Shown here in pieces: positions 1 through 6,986 of a DNA stretch of 16,432 nucleotides (its first letter is position 1; each line of letters opens with the position of its first letter). The position numbers and the translations under genes were made by a program. Source of the stretch: 1162T-S-0a-05 sp050299435 (GTDB taxonomy: Bacteria; Pseudomonadota; Gammaproteobacteria; Pseudomonadales; Cellvibrionaceae); contig JBNKVX010000075.1 of the NCBI GenBank assembly GCA_050299435.1, positions 1-16,432 of the forward strand, written 5' to 3'. The notes under the pieces are model-generated. The model searched no databases, was not told the DNA's origin, and saw only the letters and a program-made list of their open reading frames with translations.

Positions 1-2
1 CT

Positions 3-92
3 TCACAAATGTGGGCCGAAATTAGATATCTGATGACTGCCATCCAGAAATATAGCGAGAATTTTTTTGCTCAAGTTAAACGGAGGATTTAA
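3..92 (+). CDS. 3' end of an unidentified gene (partial)
   Basis: One frame is open from the window edge to a TAA at 90-92 and ends in a basic tail (VKRRI). I do not recognise the family from about 29 residues. The support for a real gene end is context: the next gene starts two bases after this stop, and its Shine-Dalgarno GGAGG (82-86) lies inside the last codons here. That arrangement is typical of translationally coupled operon neighbours. Confidence 0.45.
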   Translation, partial: SQMWAEIRYLMTAIQKYSENFFAQVKRRI

Positions 93-94
93 AG

Positions 95-328
95 TTGCCG
101 CATGTTAAAATTAAACATTTCCCCGCATCAATTAACGATCATGAAAAGGAGATTTTTATAAAGGCGGTATCCTCCGCCGTTCTGAATCTCTTTAAGTGCG
201 ACTTAAGTGCCATATCTATCGCCATGGAGCCCGTTGAGATTAAGGATTGGCGGGAAAGGGTTTATGAACCAGAGATCATCCAACAGAAGAAACTCCTAAT
301 TAAATTGCCAGATTATACCCCAAATTAG
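95..328 (+). CDS. pptA: PptA-like tautomerase (4-oxalocrotonate tautomerase family)
   Basis: A 77-residue protein beginning Met-Pro-His, so that removal of Met exposes the N-terminal proline that is the catalytic base of the tautomerase superfamily. Its length, the opening MPHVKIKHFP, the central ISIAMEPV segment and the closing LIKLPDY closely resemble E. coli PptA (YdcE), also 77 residues. Family members convert enol and keto forms of small acids such as phenylpyruvate; the natural substrate of PptA is unclear. The start is TTG with GGAGG eight bases upstream, and any later start would lose the catalytic proline. It probably forms an operon with the gene ending at 92. An IS3-type inverted repeat begins at 330, right after the TAG stop, so whatever lay downstream has been displaced. 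I take this gene as the left chromosomal flank. Confidence 0.8.
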   Translation: MPHVKIKHFPASINDHEKEIFIKAVSSAVLNLFKCDLSAISIAMEPVEIKDWRERVYEPEIIQQKKLLIKLPDYTPN

Positions 329-329
329 G

Positions 330-867
330 TGACCTTGGCCCTTAAAACTTGTCCGGTGAAGAGTGGATTCTGTCGCAACAGAGGAGACAGACGACATGAA
401 GCGATCACGGTTCACAGAAGAGCACATCATGGGGATGCTCAGGGAGCAGGAAAGCGGTCAGAAGACAGCGGATGTTTGCCGTTATGGGGTATCGGAAGCA
501 ACATTTTAGAAGTACAGAGTCAAAATATGGCGGTATGGCTGTTTCTGAAGCGCGGCGTTTGAATGGCTTGGAAAATGAGAATGGCTGCCTGAAGAAGCTG
601 CTTGCCGATAAAATGCTGTATAATGTGCTGCTGCGGGATATTGCTGCAAAAAAATCGCCAAGTATGGCGCGAAGCGAGAAGACTTTATTCGACTATTGCG
701 AGAGCACGGTACGAGTGAGCGCCGGGCGAGCGCGGTCCTGGCAGTGGATCGGCCCAGTGTGAGATATCGCCCTCGACGGCCGGATGATATGCACTTGTGC
801 ATACGCTTCAAGGCGATGTCGCGTGAGCACAGGCAGTTCATTTATCGCCGCTTGCATGTGATTCTGG
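330..867 (+). mobile_element. IS3-family remnant A (left end, orfA, start of orfB)
   Basis: The left inverted repeat starts TGACCTTGGCCC at 330, the usual start of IS407-group IS3 elements. orfA follows at 396 and the first part of orfB at about 690. The element stops at 867, where the transposon end begins, so the catalytic DDE part of orfB is missing. It cannot move by itself. Confidence 0.8.
396..660 (+). pseudogene. IS3 orfA, broken by a stop codon and a frameshift
   Basis: From ATG 396 the protein starts MKRSRFTEEH and continues through a helix-turn-helix typical of IS3 OrfA (QKTADVCR, then GVSEATF). It then meets TAG at 507-509, where a tyrosine codon is expected. A few codons later an extra A near 529 moves the reading to another frame, in which KYGGMAVSEARRLNGLE and a leucine-zipper-like KKLLAD stretch continue to about 660. 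OrfA normally binds the IS ends and makes the OrfAB fusion by programmed frameshifting; the lesions here are not at that site. Two independent disruptions mark it as dead. Confidence 0.8.
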
Positions 868-872
868 TATGA
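690..872 (+). pseudogene. IS3 orfB, 5' fragment
   Basis: In the frame of position 693 the translation runs LLREHGTSERRASAVL, then RPSVRYRPRRPDD and YRRLHVILV, the N-terminal region of IS3-family transposase OrfB. The TGA at 870-872 is formed at the junction with the transposon-end repeat. All three DDE catalytic residues are missing. Confidence 0.75.
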
Positions 873-1087
873 ATTGACCAATAAAGCTAGAAACGCGACT
901 CATAAGTTTAGAATTTGGGACGCATAAAATGAGAACGGGCAGAATAAGTTCATTTGATTGAGATGAGTTCGCTCTGTCCATTCTTTCGCGCCGAGATTTT
1001 TGCGACAATGTGTCTGGTTGCCGATACTCTTATCAGCCCCTGCCCACGTTGAATCTGATTCTGAAAGCTTTCGTGATGCTTCTTCTT
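868..1087 (+). repeat. Transposon left end, copy 1 (direct repeat of 12916-13135)
   Basis: Positions 872-1087 align without gaps to 12920-13135, with about 18 mismatches in 216 bases (hand count, about 92 percent). The segment opens with three iterated sites (GAC, then ATAA, then GAA) at about 876, 897 and 919. It ends just inside what in copy 2 is the start of a helicase gene (reading LNLILKAF). Copy 1 has no helicase continuation: it stops at 1087, where the stop codon of a leftward XRE gene lies. The outermost bases (TATGAATTGACC) are degenerate relative to copy 2 (TGTCAATTGACG). Confidence 0.8.
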
Positions 1088-1391
1088 AACGGATGAGCCG
1101 CTTATAAGCTTCCTGTTCCTGCTTTCGTATTAAGTCTTCCAATGTAGGTCGTCGCGGAGTTGCTGCTTCCGTTGTTAGCCTAAGGCCGAGTATGGCTAAT
1201 AATGTTTCCATCTTCCTGATTCCCTTTTCATGTAATTTTCTATTTTATAGAGCATTCAGGGTTGAACGGTTGACACGGGTCGCTGCTGCAAGATCTACTT
1301 GCCGCATTCCCTTTGATCTTTTGTGACTTCGGATCGTCTCACCAGCATCGTAAATGTCCATCGCCAAACTAATGTCTAATAGTTTGAACAT
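1086..1391 (-). pseudogene. XRE/HipB-like helix-turn-helix regulator interrupted by a stop codon
   Basis: Read leftward from ATG 1391 (or ATG 1361), the frame encodes a Cro/C1-type helix-turn-helix: GETIRSHKRSKGMRQVDLAA, then TRVNRSTLNAL. A TAA at 1245-1247 follows where this family normally has a glutamate (ALEN). The same frame then continues openly with METLLAILGLRLTTEA and RPTLEDLIRKQEQEAYKRLIR to a TAA at 1086-1088. The intact protein would have about 100 residues. A single GAA-to-TAA change therefore separates an apparently complete gene into a DNA-binding half and an orphan tail, unless the stop is read through. HipB-like proteins usually repress their own operon and pair with a toxin encoded downstream; here the downstream side is the transposon end, and no toxin is seen. 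No clear Shine-Dalgarno precedes either start. Confidence 0.7.
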
Positions 1392-1421
1392 TTTATCTGA
1401 GATAATGAAAAATGTCTAATA
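1371..1421. promoter_or_regulatory. Candidate operator of the XRE gene
   Basis: Two identical 11-bp direct repeats, AATGTCTAATA, lie at 1371-1381 and 1411-1421, exactly 40 bp apart (about four helical turns). Between them, at 1393-1405, is a perfect 13-bp palindrome, TTATCTGAGATAA, immediately upstream of ATG 1391. The position and spacing fit an autoregulatory operator for the neighbouring XRE protein. This is inference only. Confidence 0.4.
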
Positions 1422-1496
1422 TACTGGGCGTGGATCGTCTGTTTTTACACTCCCATTATAAAGTGAGCCGAATAGGATATTGAACCGGCTCATAAG

Positions 1497-1595
1497 GTAG
1501 GTTTGAATTGGGTAATTGGGTAATTGGGTAATTGGGTCTGACAGGAAAAGGACTGGCCCAACGTCACTTGGGATAGGTATCAGAATCAAACCTAC
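1497..1595. repeat. 10-bp inverted repeat pair around the 8-bp tandem repeat
   Basis: GTAGGTTTGA at 1497-1506 is the exact reverse complement of TCAAACCTAC at 1586-1595, leaving 79 bases between. The pair encloses the tandem repeat at 1506-1537. It could be the trace of a small inserted element or a long-loop hairpin; nothing identifies it further. Confidence 0.45.
1506..1537. repeat. Tandem repeat, four copies of AATTGGGT
   Basis: Four perfect head-to-tail copies of an 8-bp unit. The unit length is not a multiple of three, so copy-number change would shift any frame, which argues that the site is non-coding. It is the kind of sequence that varies by replication slippage. Confidence 0.85.
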
Positions 1596-1871
1596 TTGCC
1601 TTCTATTTATCAAGAACAGGGATATGTGGCCGGATCAGTTAACCCGCTGAACGGCAGCAGAGCCCTAGACACCAGAGCACTTACTCAGAACATTGTTGCG
1701 TTTTTCGCAATTGAGGGTAAGCACTATGATGCAACTCTGGTATCTGCTGAAATCGAGCGCGTCTTTTCTGTGAAGGACGTCTTTAAACCATTCAGAGTAG
1801 ACGCCTCCGAATTTGCCCTTGTAGGTACAATTGACGCCCATAGAGGCGCTTGGGGTAACTCCTCGAAATAG
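1542..1871 (+). other. Orphan open frame of unknown origin
   Basis: After a TGA at 1539-1541 this frame is open to a TAG at 1869-1871. Its first part (KDWPNVTWDRYQNQTYLPS, then YQEQGYVAGSVNPLNG) has a protein-like composition rich in Trp, Tyr, Asn and Pro. No ATG starts the frame sensibly; TTG at 1596 would be a start without a ribosome site. Its second half overlaps an opposing frame that resembles a DUF4177 protein. It may be an internal fragment of a larger lost gene. I do not recognise the family. Confidence 0.25.
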
Positions 1872-2119
1872 GCTACATAGTATTGCGAGGTTCCGTTCTT
1901 CATCACAGGCACAATAGAGATCAGGTTCCAGCCATTATTGGCCATCTGTTTTACTTCCTCTTCCGTCGGTGGTGTATTGTAACGCTGAATCCTGTTGCTC
2001 GTTTGATAGCTTGTGCGAGAGCTTGATCGGTAGAAGGGCGCTGATTGACCTTCATGTAGGTGACTCCGGGAAGGAGGGCCGTTGGGCCTTTGGCGTTGTC
2101 GGGACTCAGATGACGGCAC
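1724..2119 (-). pseudogene. DUF4177-like small protein, probably a decayed fragment
   Basis: The leftward frame contains TPPTEEEVKQMANNGWNLIS, IVPVMKNGTSQYYVAYFEEL, about 1860-2000. This matches the pattern of DUF4177-type proteins (a helix, then GWELVSV, then a strand ending in a YxxAYF-like motif). The segment before it is a low-complexity Ser/Pro/Arg stretch, and the segment after it has no family resemblance. Further upstream (about 2150-2190) another leftward frame reads ILVRVAALIGLS, a possible lost signal or membrane segment separated by stop codons. I read the locus as a broken gene for a small, possibly exported protein of unknown function. Confidence 0.4.
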
Positions 2120-2199
2120 TTATGCCTATATCAATCAGGAAAGCCCGATCAGTGCCGCAACGCGAACCAATATCAAGCCTCTGAAATATTGAAATGCCA

Positions 2200-2828
2200 G
2201 TGGCTACAGGGAAGCGACTGGAGCTTGACGAGCAACAAAGCTGCATTGTTGTTAGTGAGTTGAACAGGTTCGTGTGAACTGGGCCAGATTCACGCCGTAT
2301 CCTTGGTAAGGAAACGCTTTGGTACTATGGAGATGTTCCGGCTAAATTGTTGAAAAAGATCAAGGAGCGTGTCGATCGGTGCCGCGCTGCTGGGACACTA
2401 ACCGTCTCAAACTCGGAATTGCTTAAAAACGCCCAACTGGGTGGCTTTATTGCGTTCAGCTCTGCAGTCAAAGCACAAGCCATACCAGAAGGGCGATCCC
2501 GGTTAGGAATGCTGCGACGCGGACATAATAGCCGTCTCGTAAGCATCGGGTTAGATGAGAGAAAGGTGCTTTCTCGATTTTGCGCAGGGAGTGCTCCAGT
2601 GCTGCGGCACTCGATTCAAGCGCTCTGAGCCGATATTGCCGTTCGCCAAGAGCCGGTATACATACTTCTAGTGTATCCGCGGCATTGGCTGGCAGCTTAT
2701 CCGGGTAGGAGAGACCTGTAGGGCTCTTCAGCCCGGTGCGCTGCTTTCTGAGCAGGAGGATTGCAGTTGGTGAATAAGCTTCAGGCCTTGCTCTGCATAT
2801 GGGGGGGAACCCCCGCAGGAATCGCGTG
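2200..2828. other. Stretch without a confident gene
   Basis: Several overlapping open frames exist here on both strands, and none has a ribosome site plus a recognisable family. The best rightward one passes through KETLWYYGDVPAKLLKKIKE at about 2310-2370. It has no start and looks like a fragment. The leftward alternative is listed separately at 2468-2866. Confidence 0.4.
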
Positions 2829-2866
2829 GCAATCATGTACGAGGGTACCCTCGTACATGATTGCAT
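2468..2866 (-). CDS. Doubtful hypothetical protein with a C-terminal membrane helix
   Basis: A leftward frame of about 132 codons. Its C-terminal half is credible: RLRALESSAAALEHSLRKIE is a heptad-like helix, and VRVAAFLTGIALLVWLVL at the very end would be a single membrane span, giving a tail-anchored layout. The N-terminal part is arginine-rich and begins inside the 36-bp palindrome, which makes the listed start implausible; a later start is more likely. I see no Shine-Dalgarno. Function unknown; it may be a remnant. Confidence 0.25.
   Translation of the reverse strand: MQSCTRVPSYMIATRFLRGFPPICRARPEAYSPTAILLLRKQRTGLKSPTGLSYPDKLPANAADTLEVCIPALGERQYRLRALESSAAALEHSLRKIEKAPFSHLTRCLRDGYYVRVAAFLTGIALLVWLVL
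2829..2864. repeat. Perfect 36-bp palindrome with no loop
   Basis: The two 18-base arms are exactly complementary, with the centre between 2846 and 2847 inside GGGTACCC. The next base pair outward (2828 and 2865) does not match. It lies 115 bp beyond the stop codon of the leftward NRPS gene. No T-run follows on either strand, so it does not look like an intrinsic terminator. It could bind a dimeric protein, form a cruciform, or be the scar of an inverted-duplication event. Confidence 0.9.
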
Positions 2867-2979
2867 CCAAACCCTATACAGAGCACAAATTTAACCAAAT
2901 CCTCTACTTATGACTGGAAGAACGTTGGGGCGCAGATTACTTCCGGAAGCTTAGAGATAGAAAGGTGCCACCGTCATTA

Positions 2980-5900
2980 TTAGCCTTGGACTTTTTGGAG
3001 CGAAGCGGTTGCAGCAGTTCGTGTGGAGCGAACAATTAAAGCGGATAGCTCTTTTGCCGCAGGATTCTTGAGTGCATCATAGTGGTCATATGCAACGTTT
3101 AGGATTGACGTTTCTTTGCCACAAACGGATTTTAAAGTTTCAAGAAACGAGAGAGTATCACCGTCTGCCTTAATGATTGTGACCGGCGCCGAGATTTTAC
3201 GTTCCGATAATTCTGACAAATTATACTCGAATTCATACGTGGTTCGGGCAATTTCGACGATCCGTCTAATTATTGTTGAAGGAAGAGACTTTTGGTGTTT
3301 TTGAATGAACTCTACAAAACCCTCAAAATCATCCACTTCTCGGATACAGGCATCGCTGATAGCCGGATCAATCCTCCCAACAAATATTGACACCAGAACA
3401 TTAACAAATTCTAGATTTGATATTTTGGCTCTTCGAGGACCGGGTATGTGCTGGGTAGCGGATGCTATTTTGGGGTTTCCCGGACAAAGCATAACTAACT
3501 GATCAATTTTTCGCCCTGCTTGCTCCAATTGCCATGCTGCTTCAAAAGCAACTTTAGCCCCAAATGAATACCCCCAAAGGGTTATGGGGCCATTAGGTTG
3601 TTTCTTAAAAATCTCGATGCAATCGGCTTTCGCCATTTCGGTAATGCTGGTATAGGGCACTTCATTTTCATTTAATCCATAACTTTGGACCCCAATAAAC
3701 GAACGCGTGTTCTCTTGCGCTAGCAGTCGCAGATTCATTGGATAGCCACCAAGCCCTGGCCAACAGAAAATCGAATTCTCGGCAGAGTTGTTGTTAAGTA
3801 AGACAAGGCGAGATTTTTGCAATTGACTTCGATGTGCCTCTTCAATTTGCAACGCCAAATCAGTAAGGCGTGGTGTTTCAAAAACCGTTTGAATAGGTAG
3901 ATTTATTTTAAAGTCAATATTAATCTGGTTGAGCATTGCTATAGCCTTAAGCGAATCCCCTCCCAATCCAAAAAAATCGTCATGTCGAGATATTTTGTTG
4001 CCGCCGAGCACCCTAGTCCAAATCTTGGCAAGTCTCTTTTCGTTATTTGTTTTAGGAACTACGTATGGTTTAGGAGCTAGTAACTTAGTAATTTGTTGCG
4101 ATGCAGCAACCGCTTTATGATCAACTTTCCCACTTGCAGTGCGTGGCAATAGTTCAAATATCGCAACCTCGTTAGGTATCATGTAATCAGGTAAAATGCG
4201 CCCTAGCTCTTCTTTGATCATTTCCGCCGGTCCTTGCATGTGAACGATATCTTCGTTCATTCCTTCACTTGCAATCTGATCCGGGCTAACTTTGCCCCCC
4301 ACGAAGAAATAACTTGGTCCGGGTGAAATATGTGCCTGCTGCAGTATTCTCTCAAAAGAATTCGAGACAGACGTCGGGTGTCCGCTCTTGGAGCTGTAGC
4401 CAGAAGACATGAATCCAAAGTCTGATGAGTTTCTTTGAAATACGTGCATACCAAACCCGAGCGCAATAAAAGCAAGTCGGGGATTTTCTTCGCGAGATAA
4501 TACAGAAAAACCGATACCAGCTCGGTCGTAAACCCTTTGGTTTATCGCTATGACATCTCGGCGATTTATAAAGGTATCGGAAATTTTGGTGAAAGATTCG
4601 GGTTTTATCTCCCAGGTACCGGGAGTGAAATTGTGATCGTTTCCGGTAGAGGGCATTGCCTGCCCATATAATTCAAGCTTGGGCACCCATCGCTTCGATC
4701 GATGGCTTAACTTAAAACATCCAAGATGGACATATTCATTGTCTCTTCCATTTGAAACGTCGATCTCAAAGGCCCTCTGATCAGGGCGAACGGCGAGGCC
4801 TAGAGTTGCCAAATTCTCATCTAGGACGCCGATCATATGACCAGCTTCCATTTCGAGAACTTCAAGCACGTTAATTTTATAGACTTTTTCTATTGCCGGC
4901 AGATTTCCTACGAAATGAAATCTAAGTCCTGATAAACGATTTCTTGCGTGGAGTACACGAATCAAAGAATGACGTTGAGGATGATAGTAATAAATGCCGT
5001 TTGGTATCCATTCAAGACCAACGCACTCCAAATATAGCTGAGTTGCGTACAAAGCCCCTGGAGACGCGTAGGCGTATTTTGGGAGAAGTCGATGCTCACT
5101 TTGAAAGCTGCCTAACATTCGCATGACTGGCCCGAAATTTTCGGCACAAATGTTGACGGGGCGTCTCGATGATATTTTGTCATGCAGGCGTGAAAACCAT
5201 TCCGCTGTAAGCTTTTCAATGTCCGGTTTAGATGCATAGCCACCGTCATAGAAGCGGTACGTTTTTCTTCCGAATGCACTTTTTCGCTGTTGATTTGAGG
5301 CAACCAAGCCTGGGAGTTTTATTTCAGGCTGATCGTTGTCGAAATTGAATTCTCTCACGCCTTGAGCAGCAAGTTGGGCTTTGACCTGGACTTTATCCAC
5401 TTTGGAACTGTGATGTTGGCCCCCTGCTCCCTGGTCCATTAGCGCCGCTTCTTTTTCATTCAGTTCGACACATGCGACTAGGGTCTCGCCGTTGCTGCGT
5501 TGATTTTGCTTGACGACAACAGAAGCACTTTTTACCCACGGGTGCTCCTCAATTGTTGTTACAATTTCCTCAAGCTCCACACGATATCCGCGCAACTTTA
5601 TTTGATTGTCAGAGCGTCCTATGAATTGGATGGTTCCGTTAGAATTCATGGCACAAATGTCTCCCGTGCGATATAAACGCAGTCCATCAAGTTTTGCCGG
5701 AGACAAGAAACGTTCTGAGGTTTCTATCGGAGCGTTGCGATATCCACGCGCAAGCTGCGTGCCGCTAATATACAGCTCGCCTTCTGTGTCGAAGGGAACT
5801 TGATTTAGCTCGCCATCCAAAATGTGACATTTGATACCGACAACGGGTGATCCGATAGAAACAGTCCTGGATGTTTTTTCAGCAATTATATCCCACGTAA

Positions 5901-6855
5901 CTTCTTGTGATAAAGCGTTAATTGTGCATTCAGTAGGGCCATAAAGGTTAACGAATCTTACCCCGTTCATGCGTGTCAACACTTTCTTGGCAAGTTTTCT
6001 CGATAAAGATTCTCCTCCTGAAAAGACATTTGTTAATGATTGGCACTTAAGGAAGTGATCATTCTCGACCAAATTTGCAAGCAATGTCGGTACACATTGC
6101 AGATGAGATACTTCGTAAGCTGATATTGAAGAAATCAGGGCATCTATATTTCGATAGAGATTGGGTTTTCCAGCAACTACAGTAGCACCAACTGCTGGTG
6201 CAAGGAGCTCCCATTGAGCGGCATCAAAGCTAATCGGAGTCTTCTGAAGTATACGGCTGCCTATTGATAGGTGATTTTGATCTTTCAACCAGTTCATTTG
6301 GTGAACAATCGCATCCTGCGTAATTTCGACTCCTTTGGGACGGCCTGTGCTGCCGGATGTATAAATCACGTATGATAGATCGGTGTTTGAAGCCCCTTTT
6401 AACGGCTCTTCAAAAGAGGAAGTCATCTCTTCAATAACAAGAATTCGGACCTTCGCCCCAACGATATTCCGCAATCGCCTTTCCAGATGCCGCTGAGTGA
6501 TGATGGTACTAACACCACTATGATCCACGATATAACGAATCCGTTCGTCTGGATATTCTGGAGCAAGTGGTAAATACGCGTGCTCGGAAAAAATAATCCC
6601 CCATAATGCCGCTATCATCATGGAGGAGGAAACGGCGTAAAGACCGATACATTCTTGACGTGGCTCTACCGATTTCAAAATATTCCGAGCATGTAGCTTA
6701 GCTATACATTCTAATTCGGACATGCTGACGTCACCATCAGGTGAAGCTATAGCCGTATTGTTTGGGTAATATTTAGCTTGCTCTGAGAGCATTAAGGAAA
6801 GTTTATTTTGAAGGGGGCTTGAATAATTCATACAGGTCATTGGTTTCAATCCCAT
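2980..6855 (-). CDS. Indigoidine-synthetase-like NRPS (A with embedded oxidase, PCP, TE)
   Basis: A 1291-residue single-module synthetase without a condensation domain. Domains in order: adenylation domain (about 15-470) with TSGSTGRPKG at 166-175, LYGPTE at 304-309, YRTGD at 395-399 and GRSDNQIKLRGYRVE at 413-427; an FMN oxidase/SagB-type nitroreductase insert (about 510-860) with KYAYASPGALYATQLY at 593-608 and GFMSSGYSSKSG at 814-825; the rest of the A domain with SGKVDHK at 908-914; carrier domain GGDSL with Ser968 for phosphopantetheine; thioesterase with GYSFG (Ser1097), Asp1231 or Asp1233, and His1258. This order and length match IndC/BpsA, which converts two L-glutamine molecules to blue indigoidine by cyclisation and oxidation. 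Specificity residues read by hand are D-A-W-Q-V-S-L-I-N-K, close to published glutamine codes. The start is uncertain (Met1, Met6 or Met9) because none has a clear ribosome site. It probably follows the ATP-grasp gene in one operon (131-bp gap). A separate phosphopantetheinyl transferase is needed and is not in the window. Confidence 0.9.
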   Translation of the reverse strand: MGLKPMTCMNYSSPLQNKLSLMLSEQAKYYPNNTAIASPDGDVSMSELECIAKLHARNILKSVEPRQECIGLYAVSSSMMIAALWGIIFSEHAYLPLAPEYPDERIRYIVDHSGVSTIITQRHLERRLRNIVGAKVRILVIEEMTSSFEEPLKGASNTDLSYVIYTSGSTGRPKGVEITQDAIVHQMNWLKDQNHLSIGSRILQKTPISFDAAQWELLAPAVGATVVAGKPNLYRNIDALISSISAYEVSHLQCVPTLLANLVENDHFLKCQSLTNVFSGGESLSRKLAKKVLTRMNGVRFVNLYGPTECTINALSQEVTWDIIAEKTSRTVSIGSPVVGIKCHILDGELNQVPFDTEGELYISGTQLARGYRNAPIETSERFLSPAKLDGLRLYRTGDICAMNSNGTIQFIGRSDNQIKLRGYRVELEEIVTTIEEHPWVKSASVVVKQNQRSNGETLVACVELNEKEAALMDQGAGGQHHSSKVDKVQVKAQLAAQGVREFNFDNDQPEIKLPGLVASNQQRKSAFGRKTYRFYDGGYASKPDIEKLTAEWFSRLHDKISSRRPVNICAENFGPVMRMLGSFQSEHRLLPKYAYASPGALYATQLYLECVGLEWIPNGIYYYHPQRHSLIRVLHARNRLSGLRFHFVGNLPAIEKVYKINVLEVLEMEAGHMIGVLDENLATLGLAVRPDQRAFEIDVSNGRDNEYVHLGCFKLSHRSKRWVPKLELYGQAMPSTGNDHNFTPGTWEIKPESFTKISDTFINRRDVIAINQRVYDRAGIGFSVLSREENPRLAFIALGFGMHVFQRNSSDFGFMSSGYSSKSGHPTSVSNSFERILQQAHISPGPSYFFVGGKVSPDQIASEGMNEDIVHMQGPAEMIKEELGRILPDYMIPNEVAIFELLPRTASGKVDHKAVAASQQITKLLAPKPYVVPKTNNEKRLAKIWTRVLGGNKISRHDDFFGLGGDSLKAIAMLNQINIDFKINLPIQTVFETPRLTDLALQIEEAHRSQLQKSRLVLLNNNSAENSIFCWPGLGGYPMNLRLLAQENTRSFIGVQSYGLNENEVPYTSITEMAKADCIEIFKKQPNGPITLWGYSFGAKVAFEAAWQLEQAGRKIDQLVMLCPGNPKIASATQHIPGPRRAKISNLEFVNVLVSIFVGRIDPAISDACIREVDDFEGFVEFIQKHQKSLPSTIIRRIVEIARTTYEFEYNLSELSERKISAPVTIIKADGDTLSFLETLKSVCGKETSILNVAYDHYDALKNPAAKELSALIVRSTRTAATASLQKVQG

Positions 6856-6986
6856 AGAACGCGAACAAAGCCAATTAGAATCATCTGAAAAAATCCGTCA
6901 AAAAAAACCAAGATTGAATAGAAGGCTTTCAGTCGACTTAATGACCCACCGAACAAGTCGTTCGCAGATGATCACTTTCTGTCAGC

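Noticed and set aside
1506..1537. Short regular repeats as a CRISPR array
   Set aside because: The units are 8 bp, directly adjacent, without spacers, and no cas gene is near.
2829..2864. 36-bp palindrome as the NRPS terminator
   Set aside because: There is no loop and no T-run on either strand, and it lies 115 bp beyond the stop codon.
2980..6855. A normal peptide-extending NRPS module
   Set aside because: There is no condensation domain. The oxidase inserted in the A domain and the terminal thioesterase fit the stand-alone indigoidine-synthetase design.
6856..6986. T8 run between the ATP-grasp and NRPS genes as a terminator
   Set aside because: No stable hairpin precedes the T-run in the leftward transcript, so operon read-through is more likely.
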